Part shown: in pieces, positions 53,554-63,697 of the stretch
Numbering within the stretch: position 1 is the first letter of the stretch
Layout of the letters: the number at the start of each line of letters is the position of its first letter
Made by a program: the position numbers and the translations under genes
The notes under the pieces: generated by a model
Databases searched by the model: none
What the model was told of the DNA's origin: nothing
What the model saw: the letters and a program-made list of their open reading frames with translations, nothing else
Origin: Candidatus Acidulodesulfobacterium ferriphilum
GTDB taxonomy: Bacteria; SZUA-79; Acidulodesulfobacterales; Acidulodesulfobacteraceae
NCBI GenBank assembly: GCA_004195035.1
Contig: SGBD01000001.1
Coordinates: 416,368-480,367 of the forward strand
Length of the DNA stretch: 64,000 nucleotides
Direction of reading: 5' to 3'

Positions 53554-54561
53554 TCATCTATAATCATACATTGTTTTATAGTATTCTTTATAATCTCCCG
53601 ATAATATTTCTCTCCACCAATTTTCGTTATTCAGATACCAATTTATCGTTAACTCCAATCCTTTTTCTATATCATAATCAGGTAAAAATCCCAATTCACC
53701 GGCAATTTTGGAAAAATCCATGGCATACCGCCTGTCATGCCCGGGCCTGTCCTTAACATATTTTATTAAAGAAAATGGTTTATTAAGTTTATTCAGGATA
53801 TGTTTTATGATACCTTCATTTTCCATCTCGGCACCGCCTCCGATGTTATATATCTCTCCAGCCTTACCATGCTCAAGAATAGAGTATATGCCCTTAACAT
53901 GATCTAAAACATATATCCAATCCCTGATATTCTTTCCATCCCCGTAAAGCGGTATATCCTTATTATTTAATGCGTTTATAATGACAAGTGGGATTAATTT
54001 TTCCGGAAACTGATATGGTCCGTAATTATTTGAACATCTCGATATTAGAACAGGCATGTTATATGTATGAAAAAAGGACATTACCAGCATATCTGCGGCA
54101 GCTTTTGAGGCGGAATAAGGACTGCGAGGCGAAAGCGGGGTTTTTTCGCTGAATTTACCCGTCAAACCCAAAGAACCGTAAACCTCATCGGTCGAGATTT
54201 GCAAAAATCTCTCAACTGAGTGCTTAAGGGATAACTCCAATAAATTTAAAGTTCCCGCCGCATTAGTCTTAATAAAAACGGAAGGGTCCATAATTGACCT
54301 GTCCACATGGGATTCGGCGGCAAAATTGATTACATAATCTATGTTATTTTCATCAAAAACTTTTGATAATTCTAACTTATCGGCAATATCGATTTTGTAA
54401 AACTTGTAACTCCCTGGATTATCGGGAAGGTTTTTAGGATTGGCGGCATAAGTTATCTTATCTACATTAATAACCATAATATCTTTTTTTTCTTCCAAGA
54501 CAAACCGTATAAAATTTGACCCGATAAATCCAAAACCGCCTGTTATAAGACATGTTTTCAT
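53554..54561 (-). CDS. rfbB: dTDP-glucose 4,6-dehydratase
   Basis: Forms dTDP-4-keto-6-deoxyglucose. The NAD motif is GGFGFIGSNFIRFVLEEK. AAESHVDRSI, the active-site TDEVYGSLG (Asp and Glu), YxxxK in YSASKAAADML, and SRCSNNYGPYQFPEKLIPL followed by RDWIYVLDHVKGI are all present. 335 aa is normal. An AAGGAGG overlaps the lptD stop but is 15-16 bases before the ATG, an unusually long gap, with no closer site. It lies 21 bp after lptD and 9 bp before rfbD. Confidence 0.93.
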   Translation of the reverse strand: MKTCLITGGFGFIGSNFIRFVLEEKKDIMVINVDKITYAANPKNLPDNPGSYKFYKIDIADKLELSKVFDENNIDYVINFAAESHVDRSIMDPSVFIKTNAAGTLNLLELSLKHSVERFLQISTDEVYGSLGLTGKFSEKTPLSPRSPYSASKAAADMLVMSFFHTYNMPVLISRCSNNYGPYQFPEKLIPLVIINALNNKDIPLYGDGKNIRDWIYVLDHVKGIYSILEHGKAGEIYNIGGGAEMENEGIIKHILNKLNKPFSLIKYVKDRPGHDRRYAMDFSKIAGELGFLPDYDIEKGLELTINWYLNNENWWREILSGDYKEYYKTMYDYR

Positions 54562-54582
54562 AATAATTTTATTTAAACCTCC

Positions 54583-56856
54583 TTAAAAACTATTATTAAA
54601 GCTGGGGCCGCTCATCGACAAGCCTGAAGCGGCGGCGCCGGGCGAAATCATATTGCCGAAGCCATAGGTTCCGACACCTTTTAATATTATACCAAAAGAA
54701 AAAGCCCATTGATGAAAATATGGCAAATTCATATAATTGGCGATAAAGCCGATACAGCCGTTTTGATAAATTACTCCTACGGAGTTTGATATATCCTTAT
54801 GTATGGTTAAATCTATATTTTCGGATGTATTTATGCTAAAACCGTATGCAATTTTTAAATTTGCGGATAAACTGGTATAAGAAAGCGTATCAAGATTTGT
54901 TATGGGAATTGATGTCTGCGGAAAAAGGTCTGCATTTGTCGAATTAAACATATTTAACGCCGTAAGATACCCCTGAACATCATTAATTTCCGTATATCCG
55001 ATTCCAAAAGAGTCGCCTCTAAAATCCGTTATTTGAGAGCTGACATTATAATCGTGAAAAATGTAATTATAAGCGTCGTAGCTGCCGTTTCCAAAGAAAT
55101 AAAGGTTTGAAAGCGGATGTATTTTTATCCTGGCCATTATATCGGAATTTGCATTGTTATAATTATAATAGTTTACTGGATTTATAAAATTTCCTGACAG
55201 GGAATGATACTGATAAAGGCTAAGCCTCAATAAATTGTTTATTCCATGCTCGGAATAGCCTTCCAGATTAAAATTAAATCCATATTTAAATGCGCTTTCA
55301 TGCGGAATATAGTCGGTTTGGTCAATCAACGGAATGCCGGTCTGATTAACGGGCCTTATAAGGTTGTAATTTATAAAAGGTGTAATAAATGCCAAATATC
55401 CGGCATTATTTTTATTAGAAGTGATATAATTTTTAAAAAGCGTGGCGTTGTTATCTATGGAAGCGTAATAAATTTCCCTGTTTCTATTGGACTCTGAAAT
55501 GGCTGTATAACCGTTTCTTATATTATAATATCCCGTATATCTAAACCCCGCTTTCGGGGTAATATGAATTCCGGGGGTGATATCTATCGGCAAATAAACC
55601 TCTGGAAACAAATCTAACCTGTCGTCATTCAGATAGCTTGCACTTCTAAAAACATCTAAAGACGAGCCGAAATTGAAATATAAAGGGTTGTTCAATAAAT
55701 TCCCGATTTTGGACTCCCCGTTAAAACTAATGGAGGGATATTCGTCAACCGTCGCATAATTTGGAAAAAATAGATTATCGAGCCTTAAGAAATTCATTCT
55801 TGCGGAATAGCCGCCTGTGTTGCCTGTAACCGAAAAATTGGATGAAAGCCTGTTTTTTGTCATCTGATAAACATTCGTTGAAAAATCATAATAAAACGCC
55901 GGGTCGGACGGAACATTAATATTGGTTTTAACCGACAGTCCATCCAGAAAATCTACATTATGCGAGAAAAGCAGGTATCTTGTGAGGCTTGGCGACAGGG
56001 CGAGGCTTTTCGCGTTATCCATCTCTTTCATATAAAATCCGTAAATAGAGCCATGAGAATATGGATTAAGGCTATACCTGTACTTTAGTGAATTGCCGAC
56101 GCCCAAAAAGCTGTAATAGTTAAGATAATAGGTTAAATCCGAAGACCTGCCCAGATCAAAATAGTATCCGTCGCCGGCTTGAAACCCCGTAAGAGAGCTA
56201 TAGCCCATTGTAGGAATCAAAAGCCCCGAAGACTTTTTCGTCTTAATGGGCGTAACCATAATGGGAAAGTACAAAATGGGGACATTATGAATATAAAAAA
56301 CCGAGTTGTAAGAAAAAGCATAGTTGCCCATGTAGATATCCGAAAATCCGGAGTATATTTTCCATGAAGGAGGTTTTCTGGAGCAGGAAGTCAAATAACC
56401 GTCCTCAACCTGATAAAACCCCTTACCCCTGTGATAAATTTTCTTCCCGTAAACATATATGTTTCTTTTAAGATAATGTATATGGGAGTTATATATAGTA
56501 CCGAATCTATTGCTTAAATATACTTTTAGTATTTTGGCTTTCGTCAGAGTGCCTTTTGAGTAAACGACCACATTACCGGTGGCGATAGCAAAATCGGTTT
56601 TATAATAGTATATGACCTTATCGGCTTTTAAGCGAAAATTTTTCCGAATTATTATCACATTACCGGTGATAATATAGGTATTATCCTTTTTATTATAAAC
56701 TATCTTGTTTGCAGAGATATTGACAGGCAAGTTTGCTTGATTATTTTTGGGTTTCCGGGCGGCGAACGATGCTTTGATATTAGAAATATATAAAATAGAA
56801 ATGACGCAAAGAAGAAGTAGGGTTATTTTCATATAACCTGCAATTAGCTTTTTCAT
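54583..56856 (-). CDS. lptD: LPS-assembly protein LptD (OstA/Imp)
   Basis: Outer-membrane beta-barrel that places LPS in the outer leaflet with LptE. A signal peptide (about residues 8-32; ITLLLLCVISILYI) is followed by OstA-like repeats: ISANKIVYNKKDNTYIITGN, ADKVIYYYKTDFAIATGN, then KVYLSNRFGTIYNSHIHYL. The large C-terminal barrel is rich in Tyr, Asn and Gly strands, with an LptD_C-type start GYLTSCSRKPPSWKIYSG. 757 aa is normal. It implies an LPS-bearing Gram-negative cell. It is 19 bp downstream of folC and upstream of rfbB on the same strand. Confidence 0.93.
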   Translation of the reverse strand: MKKLIAGYMKITLLLLCVISILYISNIKASFAARKPKNNQANLPVNISANKIVYNKKDNTYIITGNVIIIRKNFRLKADKVIYYYKTDFAIATGNVVVYSKGTLTKAKILKVYLSNRFGTIYNSHIHYLKRNIYVYGKKIYHRGKGFYQVEDGYLTSCSRKPPSWKIYSGFSDIYMGNYAFSYNSVFYIHNVPILYFPIMVTPIKTKKSSGLLIPTMGYSSLTGFQAGDGYYFDLGRSSDLTYYLNYYSFLGVGNSLKYRYSLNPYSHGSIYGFYMKEMDNAKSLALSPSLTRYLLFSHNVDFLDGLSVKTNINVPSDPAFYYDFSTNVYQMTKNRLSSNFSVTGNTGGYSARMNFLRLDNLFFPNYATVDEYPSISFNGESKIGNLLNNPLYFNFGSSLDVFRSASYLNDDRLDLFPEVYLPIDITPGIHITPKAGFRYTGYYNIRNGYTAISESNRNREIYYASIDNNATLFKNYITSNKNNAGYLAFITPFINYNLIRPVNQTGIPLIDQTDYIPHESAFKYGFNFNLEGYSEHGINNLLRLSLYQYHSLSGNFINPVNYYNYNNANSDIMARIKIHPLSNLYFFGNGSYDAYNYIFHDYNVSSQITDFRGDSFGIGYTEINDVQGYLTALNMFNSTNADLFPQTSIPITNLDTLSYTSLSANLKIAYGFSINTSENIDLTIHKDISNSVGVIYQNGCIGFIANYMNLPYFHQWAFSFGIILKGVGTYGFGNMISPGAAASGLSMSGPSFNNSF

Positions 56857-56874
56857 AAATTTAAATTCATATAT

Positions 56875-58167
56875 CTAATTAAGAACTATTCGTTTGAATT
56901 CCCCTATTAAATAAAGCGAACCGCAAATGAGTATTAAATCATTTTTTTCTTTATATTTAAAAGCTAAATCTAACCCCTCTTTTATATTTTTTGAGCAAAA
57001 AGTATTTTTAAAATAATTATGTTCTTTAGACGCCGACTCCAGTTCTTTTATATCTTTTGCCCTATCCATATTCAAATCCGTGAAAATTATAGACCCGTTT
57101 AAAGCCGACAGCCTCCTTAACATCGTTTTATAATCTTTATCTTTCATGACGGCAAAAATGATAACGAATTTGCTATTTTTAAATCCTCTTTGCAAAGATA
57201 TGACAAGGTTTTTAATCCCTTCAGGATTGTGCGCCCCGTCTAAAATCAAATCGTAATTTTTATATTTTATTATCTCGAACCTTCCCTCGTTATTAAACTT
57301 GGATATGCCTGTTTTAATTAGATTCTTTTTAATTTTTAGCCCTAAAATATCCTTATAATTATTATAAATAATTTCTAATGATAAAAGGGCAAGCCCTAAA
57401 TTATATTTTTGATACCACGCCTGATTATGTAATTTTATACCCTTTAATATTAATTTTAAGCCGCTATAATTATAAAGATTTTTTATTTTATAAAGTTTTA
57501 CCTGACAGGTAGAAAAAAACGGAACATCTAAGCTTAAGGCGCGTTCTTTTATAACCCCTTTTATTTTTGTTTTTTTTTCGCCCGTTGCGACAAACGACCC
57601 CTTTTTGACAATCCCTGCCTTGTCGATAGCAATCTTTTTTAAAGAATTTCCTAAAATATCCTTATGATCCATCGATATGTTTGTAATTACCGAAAGAAGC
57701 GGTTTTTTAATTACATTAGTCGCGTCTAACTTTCCGCCGAGACCTGCCTCTATTATAGCTATATCGACATGCTGCTCCTCGAAATATTTAAAGCATACCG
57801 CCGTAGTAAGTTCAAAAAACGAAGGTTCGCCTAATTTCTCAAATTCTTTATTGTTTAAAATAATTTTTTTAAAAAAAAGGTTAAGTCTTTCCAGATCGTA
57901 ATCATCTATTTTTCTGTCTCCTATTATTATTCTTTCGTTAAAACTTACAAGATGAGGCGAAGTATAAAGACCGGTTTTTAAGCCATGCTCCTTTAATATT
58001 GCGTACATAAACCTGCTTACCGAACCCTTACCGTTAGTTCCCGTTATATGTATTATTTTTAGTCTTTCCTGGGGATTGCCTGCATAACTCAGTAAGGCTG
58101 TTATTCGTTCAAGTCCTAAATTTATAATAAAGCCGCTTTTGTCGTGCAGCGCATCAAATTTACTCAT
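56875..58167 (-). CDS. folC: Folylpolyglutamate / dihydrofolate synthase
   Basis: Adds glutamate to dihydropteroate and to folates. Mur-ligase fold with ATP loop [57 protein letters not shown] and [12 protein letters not shown] in the right order. 430 aa is normal. Its start overlaps the accD stop by 8 bp, the accD-folC link being common in many bacteria. Whether it is bifunctional cannot be read from sequence alone. Confidence 0.93.
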   Translation of the reverse strand: MSKFDALHDKSGFIINLGLERITALLSYAGNPQERLKIIHITGTNGKGSVSRFMYAILKEHGLKTGLYTSPHLVSFNERIIIGDRKIDDYDLERLNLFFKKIILNNKEFEKLGEPSFFELTTAVCFKYFEEQHVDIAIIEAGLGGKLDATNVIKKPLLSVITNISMDHKDILGNSLKKIAIDKAGIVKKGSFVATGEKKTKIKGVIKERALSLDVPFFSTCQVKLYKIKNLYNYSGLKLILKGIKLHNQAWYQKYNLGLALLSLEIIYNNYKDILGLKIKKNLIKTGISKFNNEGRFEIIKYKNYDLILDGAHNPEGIKNLVISLQRGFKNSKFVIIFAVMKDKDYKTMLRRLSALNGSIIFTDLNMDRAKDIKELESASKEHNYFKNTFCSKNIKEGLDLAFKYKEKNDLILICGSLYLIGEFKRIVLN

Positions 58168-58999
58168 TTACAAGAAGAAGCAACAGATTTTTTAGCGTAT
58201 TTTTAATATCTTTTCTTTCGACTATCATGTCTATCATTCCGTGTTCCAAAAGATACTCGGATCTTTGGAATCCCTCAGGAAGACTTTGATGTATAGTTTT
58301 TTCGATAACCCTTGGACCTGCAAACCCTATTAATGCCTTAGGTTCCGCAATTATAACATCGCCTAAGCTTGCAAAGCTTGCCGATACGCCGCCGGTTGTG
58401 GGGTCGGTTACGACAGATATATAGGGAAGGGAAACCTTTTGAAATTCCGAAACAAAAGCAACGGTTTTAGCCATTTGCATCAGCGAAAAAATCCCTTCCT
58501 GCATTCTGGCGCCGCCTGAGGAGGAGAAAATTATTACGGGAAGTTTTTTTTGGATGGCGTATTCAAAAGTCTTTGCTATTTTCTCTCCAACAACCCTGCC
58601 CATCGAACCGCCCATAAAATTAAAATCAAAAAGGGTAGCCGCTACCCTTATTTTATCTATAGTTCCTTCTCCCGAAATAACCGCATCCGACAGTCCGGTT
58701 TTTTTGCTGTCTTCCTTAAGCCTATCCCTGTATTTTTTTGTGTCCGTAAAATCAAGCAAATCTTGCGGCGTAATATCTTCAAAAAGGCTTTTAAAACTGC
58801 CTTCATCGAATGTTATATTAATCCTTCTGTCCGCATTAATCCTAAAATGATAATTACATTTTGGGCAAACCTCGAGATTTCTTTCAAGCTCTTTTTTGTA
58901 AATAATCTCGCTGCAGCTCGGGCATTTTATCCATAAACCTTCAGGTATCGCCAGCTTTCCCTGTTCTTTCTTTCCGTTTTTAGGCTTAAATAAAAGCAT
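58160..58999 (-). CDS. accD: Acetyl-CoA carboxylase carboxyltransferase subunit beta
   Basis: Transfers the carboxyl group from biotin to acetyl-CoA, at the start of fatty-acid synthesis. A four-cysteine zinc ribbon (Cys26, Cys29, Cys45, Cys48) opens the protein. The crotonase-like domain follows with [40 protein letters not shown] and [20 protein letters not shown]. 279 aa is normal. It is 50 bp downstream of trpA and overlaps folC. Confidence 0.96.
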   Translation of the reverse strand: MLLFKPKNGKKEQGKLAIPEGLWIKCPSCSEIIYKKELERNLEVCPKCNYHFRINADRRINITFDEGSFKSLFEDITPQDLLDFTDTKKYRDRLKEDSKKTGLSDAVISGEGTIDKIRVAATLFDFNFMGGSMGRVVGEKIAKTFEYAIQKKLPVIIFSSSGGARMQEGIFSLMQMAKTVAFVSEFQKVSLPYISVVTDPTTGGVSASFASLGDVIIAEPKALIGFAGPRVIEKTIHQSLPEGFQRSEYLLEHGMIDMIVERKDIKNTLKNLLLLLVNE

Positions 59000-59049
59000 A
59001 ATATAATAATAAAGTATAAATTAGATAAATTATTTACAGAAAAATTCAA

Positions 59050-59844
59050 TTATGAAAGGCTTGACCCGATATTGGATGAAAATTCGGCTATTTCTTTTAA
59101 AATCCTTGATTTATCATTAATATTATTTTCTATAAACTGAATAATTTTTGATCCGATTATGACGGCATCGGCATATTCGCTTATTTCTATTACCTGTTCT
59201 TTAGTGGAGATTCCAAAACCTATTCCTACGGGAATATCGCTTATCTTCTTAATCTCTTCCACTTTGGAGCGAATAGCCGCGGACAGGGTTTCTCTTGCCC
59301 CCGTGACTCCGGTCACGCTGACATAATAAACAAATCCCTTAGCATAGGACAGAATATACCTCATTCTATCAATATCGGTCGTCGGCGCAAGCAAGAAAAT
59401 CTGGTATATATCCTTTTTCTTAATATATTTGGTAAATTCACCGCTCTCTTCCGGCGGTAAATCCACGATTAAAACGCCGTCAACTCCCGCGTTAGCCGCA
59501 CCTGTCGCAAATTTAGGCCCTAAGACAAAAACAGGGTTGTAATATGTGAAAAAAATAACGGGTATGTCCCGATAAGCCTTAAGCCTTTTTATAAAATCAA
59601 AGGCATCCTGCATTGAAATTATGTTTTTTAATGCCCTTTCGTATGATTTTTGTATAACCTTTCCGTCCGCCATAGGGTCGGAAAAAGGAAATCCTAACTC
59701 AATCATATCCGCCCCGTTATTTACCAATGTTTTAGCTATTTCGAACGATGTTTCGATGTCGGGGTCTCCTATGGAAATAAAAGGTATAAAAGCTGTTCTG
59801 TTTGCGGCCTTAAGTTTATTAAAAAAAGTATCGATTTTGTTCAT
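59050..59844 (-). CDS. trpA: Tryptophan synthase alpha chain
   Basis: Cleaves indole-3-glycerol phosphate to indole. FIPFISIGDPDIETSFEIAK opens the barrel. The catalytic Glu is in MIELGFPFSDPMADGKVIQ, the catalytic Asp in GVDGVLIVDLPPEE, and VYYVSVTGVTGARE and VGIGFGISTKEQV form the phosphate end. 264 aa is normal. It is separated from trpB by a 75-bp gap that holds a fragment of a repeat. Confidence 0.96.
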   Translation of the reverse strand: MNKIDTFFNKLKAANRTAFIPFISIGDPDIETSFEIAKTLVNNGADMIELGFPFSDPMADGKVIQKSYERALKNIISMQDAFDFIKRLKAYRDIPVIFFTYYNPVFVLGPKFATGAANAGVDGVLIVDLPPEESGEFTKYIKKKDIYQIFLLAPTTDIDRMRYILSYAKGFVYYVSVTGVTGARETLSAAIRSKVEEIKKISDIPVGIGFGISTKEQVIEISEYADAVIIGSKIIQFIENNINDKSRILKEIAEFSSNIGSSLS

Positions 59845-59888
59845 TTTTATTATTTATTTATATCCCGTGCCGGAATGGCATTGTCCCA

Positions 59889-59910
59889 ACCCGCTTCAGC
59901 GGGAATCCAT
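59889..59910. repeat. Short fragment related to the inverted-repeat elements
   Basis: ACCCGCTTCAGCGGGAATCC matches the small palindrome and the GGGAATCCA end of the inner arm of the elements at 1384 and 44170. The rest of the element is absent. It lies in the trpB-trpA gap. It may be a decayed half-copy or an independent hairpin with GC stem CCCGC-TTCA-GCGGG. Confidence 0.55.
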
Positions 59911-59919
59911 GTTTTAAAT

Positions 59920-61089
59920 TTATTTAGATAAAATATAGTCGGAGACCGTGTGCATATCTTTATCGCCCCTGCCCGAAAGATTTATAATAACCGATTTTCC
60001 TTTTATCCCGCTTTTAATTTTTTCCAAATATGCAATAGCATGCGCGCTTTCTAACGCAGGAATAATGCCTTCCAATTTACAGAGCATTTGAAAAGCCGAA
60101 ACCGCTTCTTCGTCTGTTACGCTGTCAAAAATAATTCTTTTTTTATCGGCAAAATAGCTGTGTTCGGGGCCGACGCCCGGATAATCCAGTCCTGCCGCAA
60201 TTGAGTGCGCCTCTTTTATTCTGCCGAATTCATCCTGAAGCAGATAAGTTTTGTTTCCATGCAATACCCCCGGAGTTCCGCCCGAAATGGATGCCGCATG
60301 CATTCCTGTTTCTATTCCCAAACCGCCGGCTTCAATGCCGTACATTTTAACCTTATCATATTTCATAAACGGGTAAAACATCCCCATGGCATTGCTCCCC
60401 CCGCCTATACAGGCTATCATAATATCGGGAAGCTTTTTAATCTGCTTTAAAATTTCTTTCCCTATAACCGATTGAAAATCTCTTACTATTTGAGGATAAG
60501 GGTGGGGTCCAGCAACGGTTCCGATCATATAATAAGTATTTTTTACATTTGCAATCCAGTCTCTTAACGCCTCATTCATGGCATCTTTAAGTGTTTGAGA
60601 ACCTGATTCCACAGGATTAACATGCGCCCCTAAAAGTTCCATTCTAAAAACATTCTGCTCCTGCCTTTCAATATCCTTTTTTCCCATGAATATCTCACAT
60701 TCAAGATCAAAAAGGGCACAGACGGTGGCCGTTGCAACGCCGTGCTGACCTGCCCCCGTTTCGGCAATAATTCTCTTTTTCCCCATCTTTACCGCAAGTA
60801 AAGCCTGACCGATCGTGTTATTAATTTTATGGGCTCCCGTATGGTTTAAATCTTCCCTTTTAAGGTAAATTTCAGATTTATAAATATCCGAAAGCCTTTT
60901 CGCATAAAATAAGGGGCTCGGCCTTCCGACATAATTTTTTAAATAATAGTTAAACTCTTTTTTAAAACTATTATCTTTTCGAATCTTTTTATAAAATTCT
61001 TCAAGTTCGATTATCGCGGGCATCAATGTCTCGGATATATACCTTCCGCCGTAATCGCCAAAATGCCCCATATTATCAGGCAATTTCAT
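59920..61089 (-). CDS. trpB: Tryptophan synthase beta chain
   Basis: PLP enzyme joining indole and serine. The Schiff-base Lys is in [19 protein letters not shown], the phosphate-binding region in [10 protein letters not shown], and [26 protein letters not shown]-like [17 protein letters not shown] and [13 protein letters not shown] are intact. The ATG at 61089 has AAAGGAG six bases upstream and gives the usual N-terminus; an ATG eight codons earlier (61113) lacks a ribosome site. From 61089 the protein is 389 aa. It overlaps the trpF end by 14 bp. This is the TrpB1 form partnered with TrpA. Confidence 0.96.
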   Translation of the reverse strand: MKLPDNMGHFGDYGGRYISETLMPAIIELEEFYKKIRKDNSFKKEFNYYLKNYVGRPSPLFYAKRLSDIYKSEIYLKREDLNHTGAHKINNTIGQALLAVKMGKKRIIAETGAGQHGVATATVCALFDLECEIFMGKKDIERQEQNVFRMELLGAHVNPVESGSQTLKDAMNEALRDWIANVKNTYYMIGTVAGPHPYPQIVRDFQSVIGKEILKQIKKLPDIMIACIGGGSNAMGMFYPFMKYDKVKMYGIEAGGLGIETGMHAASISGGTPGVLHGNKTYLLQDEFGRIKEAHSIAAGLDYPGVGPEHSYFADKKRIIFDSVTDEEAVSAFQMLCKLEGIIPALESAHAIAYLEKIKSGIKGKSVIINLSGRGDKDMHTVSDYILSK

Positions 61090-61786
61090 ATACTGCTCCT
61101 TTAAAATTATCAAAAAAACTGCTCATTTTTTTATAATCTTTTTTCCCGGGGAACTCCTCGATTTTCGAAGAAAGATCAAAACCGTAAGGCATTACGGTTT
61201 CCGTAATATACTTTATATTATCAGGACCTATTCCTCCCGCTATAACCATGGAACTTAAATCAAGATTTTTTATAAGATTTAAGTCAAACGGCAAACCCGT
61301 CCCTCCGTAAATGCCTCCGCCTGCGTAAGTATCTAAAAGTATATTAACGCCCGCATTTTTATAATAATAAATCTTTTCGATATCGGCTTCATCTTTTATA
61401 TGAACAGCTTTAAGAATTCTGTTTTTGTCTAAATTTAAATCTTCGATATAACCGGTTGACTCCGTGCCCGATAGCTGAACGATATCGATGCCTAAATCAT
61501 TAACGATGGTTTTAATCTTTTCCTGTTCTTCATCGACAAAAACACCTGCAATAACAATATCCCGGTTAACCCTTAAAAATTCTTTAGAAAATTTTTCTTT
61601 AGTTTTATGCAAAGCGCCGATAATCTCTTTTGCCTTTTCGGGAATTATACCTCTTTTTGATTTGTCGTAAAATATAAAACCTATGCTGTCTGCGCCCAGC
61701 CTTACGGCTTCTTCGGCATCATCAAGGTTAGTTATCCCGCATATTTTTATCTTTGGAATATTTTGCATTTTTAACTTAAACCTCAT
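61076..61786 (-). CDS. trpF: Phosphoribosylanthranilate isomerase
   Basis: Amadori isomerase of tryptophan synthesis. The catalytic Cys is in [31 protein letters not shown] follows, and the catalytic Asp is in [30 protein letters not shown] and [18 protein letters not shown] close the barrel. 236 aa is slightly long because of the N-terminal six residues. The ATG at 61786 overlaps the trpC stop as ATGA. It overlaps trpB by 14 bp, so the trp genes are tightly coupled. Confidence 0.95.
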   Translation of the reverse strand: MRFKLKMQNIPKIKICGITNLDDAEEAVRLGADSIGFIFYDKSKRGIIPEKAKEIIGALHKTKEKFSKEFLRVNRDIVIAGVFVDEEQEKIKTIVNDLGIDIVQLSGTESTGYIEDLNLDKNRILKAVHIKDEADIEKIYYYKNAGVNILLDTYAGGGIYGGTGLPFDLNLIKNLDLSSMVIAGGIGPDNIKYITETVMPYGFDLSSKIEEFPGKKDYKKMSSFFDNFKGAVYEIA

Positions 61787-62607
61787 AAATAACTGTTTAT
61801 CGTGTATGGCAATAAAAGGTCTTTTAATTTTTTCAACGCGTCATCCGAGGTAACGAGGGCTTCGCCTATAAGAAAAGAATTAATCCCTCTTTTCATCAGC
61901 ATTTCGATGTCCCCCCTTCCGCTAATACCGCTTTCTGCAACGATCAGCTTGCCAGGGGGTATTTTCTCCGCAATCCTTGCCGTTTTAAATAAATCGGTTT
62001 TGAATGTCAGAAGGTCCCTGCTGTTAATCCCTATAATCTCCGCATTATATTTCATTGCTATATCAAGCTCCTCATCATTTGAGATTTCGGTAAGAACTTC
62101 TAAGGAAAGTTCCCGGGCAAGAGAAAGGAGATTTTTATATTGTTCGGAGGACAATGCTTTAATAATTAAAAGAATTGCATCCGCCCCTATTATTTTAGAC
62201 TCAAAAACTTGAATTTCATCGATAATAAAATCTTTTCTTAAAATAGGAAGATGAACCGCATTCCTGACTTTTAATATATCCGAAGGACTGCCCATAAAAA
62301 ACGTCTTATCGGTTAAAACGGAAATGGCGCTTGCCCCGGCTTTTTCGTAAACCCCTGCAATTTCATCAGGTTTAAAATCGCGAATCAAAACCCCTTTTGA
62401 CGGGGAAGCCTTCTTTACTTCCGCGATTATGCTGCAAATCCGGTAAGACACAGCTTCTCCGTTAGATCTCGGCTTTAAGGCTTTTTTTAAACTTCTTAAT
62501 CCATAAAAGGCTTGATAAGCTTGGGCTTTGTATTCGGGCTCGTTTATAGAAGCTTTAAATTTTTCTACCTCTTTTGTTTTTTCTTTTAATATACCGTCTA
62601 AAATCAT
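61783..62607 (-). CDS. trpC: Indole-3-glycerol phosphate synthase
   Basis: Closes the indole ring. The N-terminal helix region is followed by the catalytic Lys in IIAEVKKASPSKGVL. ISVLTDKTFFMGSPSDI, PILRKDFIIDEIQVFESKII, IIGINSRDLLTFKTD and IVAESGISGRGDIEML are the usual blocks. 274 aa is normal. It follows trpD by 43 bp and overlaps trpF by 4 bp. It is not fused to trpF. Confidence 0.96.
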   Translation of the reverse strand: MILDGILKEKTKEVEKFKASINEPEYKAQAYQAFYGLRSLKKALKPRSNGEAVSYRICSIIAEVKKASPSKGVLIRDFKPDEIAGVYEKAGASAISVLTDKTFFMGSPSDILKVRNAVHLPILRKDFIIDEIQVFESKIIGADAILLIIKALSSEQYKNLLSLARELSLEVLTEISNDEELDIAMKYNAEIIGINSRDLLTFKTDLFKTARIAEKIPPGKLIVAESGISGRGDIEMLMKRGINSFLIGEALVTSDDALKKLKDLLLPYTINSYL

Positions 62608-62650
62608 ATTATTATCCAGTTGTTAATACTGCATTTCAACCATTATTTCA

Positions 62651-63682
62651 TTATTTATTGGAAATTTCAATCAGGTTTTGTAAAGATTTCATTGCCCTTC
62701 CGGACAGGATAGAATACCTTGCCGCATCAAGCGCTTCATTTAAGTTGCCCGCTTTCCCCGAAACCAAAATAGCAAATCCTGCATTTAAAAGCGCTATATC
62801 GGCCTTAGGGCCAGGATTACCGCTGATAATATCATATATAATTTTCGCATTTTCGGCAACCGAAAATGATTGAAATACGGTCTGCTCAGAAAAATCAAAT
62901 CCATATTCTTTCGGATTGAATTCAAAATGTCTTATATCGCCGGAGTTTAATTCGTAAATATCCGTAATGGACGAAAGGCTGACCTCATCTATTCCATCCC
63001 TGCCATATACGACAAAAGCCCTTTCGGTATTTAATAATCTCAAAACTTCGACAATTTTTTCCGCTAAATTTTTAGAGTATGCCCCAATAATTTGTTTTTT
63101 AGCTCCGAATGGATTAGTCAGGGGCCCCAATATGTTAAATATGGTTTTAAATCCTAATTCTTTTCTTGCCGGGGCCGCAAATTTCATTGCCGTATGGAAG
63201 TTTGGCGCAAATAAAAAACCGATATTTGCATATTCTATGGATTTCAAAACCTTTTGCGGGTCCATAAAAATGTTTACGCCCAACTCTTTTAAAACATCGG
63301 CGCTGCCGGACTTCGAGGAAACACCGTAGTTTCCGTGTTTTGCTATTTTAACCCCTGCCCCTGCGGCAATCAATGCAGCGCAGGTAGAAATATTAAAAGT
63401 ATTTTTGCAATCCCCGCCTGTCCCGCATGTATCTACTAATTCTAATTGGATAGAATTCTCCAATGGTATTGGAAGAACATTTTCTCTCATAGCATTTGCC
63501 GCTCCGGCTATCTCCCCGACATTTTCTCCTTTTATTTTAAGGGATGTCAAAAAAGAGCCGATTTGCGCGTTTGTGAACTCGCCGTTTAAAATCATATTAA
63601 AAGCTTTATAAGATTCGCCTTTACTTAAAGCAGCGTTATTAGCAACTCTATCCAGTATAGTTTTAATAAAATTTTCTTCCAT
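62651..63682 (-). CDS. trpD: Anthranilate phosphoribosyltransferase
   Basis: Joins anthranilate and PRPP. The PRPP site DTCGTGGDCKNTFNISTCAA, KHGNYGVSSKSGSADVLKEL, HTAMKFAAPARKELGFKTIF and NILGPLTNPFGAKKQIIG are present. YGRDGIDEVSL is a conserved late motif. 343 aa is normal and the gene is not fused to trpG. It begins 15 bp after the trpG stop. Confidence 0.96.
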   Translation of the reverse strand: MEENFIKTILDRVANNAALSKGESYKAFNMILNGEFTNAQIGSFLTSLKIKGENVGEIAGAANAMRENVLPIPLENSIQLELVDTCGTGGDCKNTFNISTCAALIAAGAGVKIAKHGNYGVSSKSGSADVLKELGVNIFMDPQKVLKSIEYANIGFLFAPNFHTAMKFAAPARKELGFKTIFNILGPLTNPFGAKKQIIGAYSKNLAEKIVEVLRLLNTERAFVVYGRDGIDEVSLSSITDIYELNSGDIRHFEFNPKEYGFDFSEQTVFQSFSVAENAKIIYDIISGNPGPKADIALLNAGFAILVSGKAGNLNEALDAARYSILSGRAMKSLQNLIEISNK

Positions 63683-63697
63683 TTTTAGCCCGTAAAA

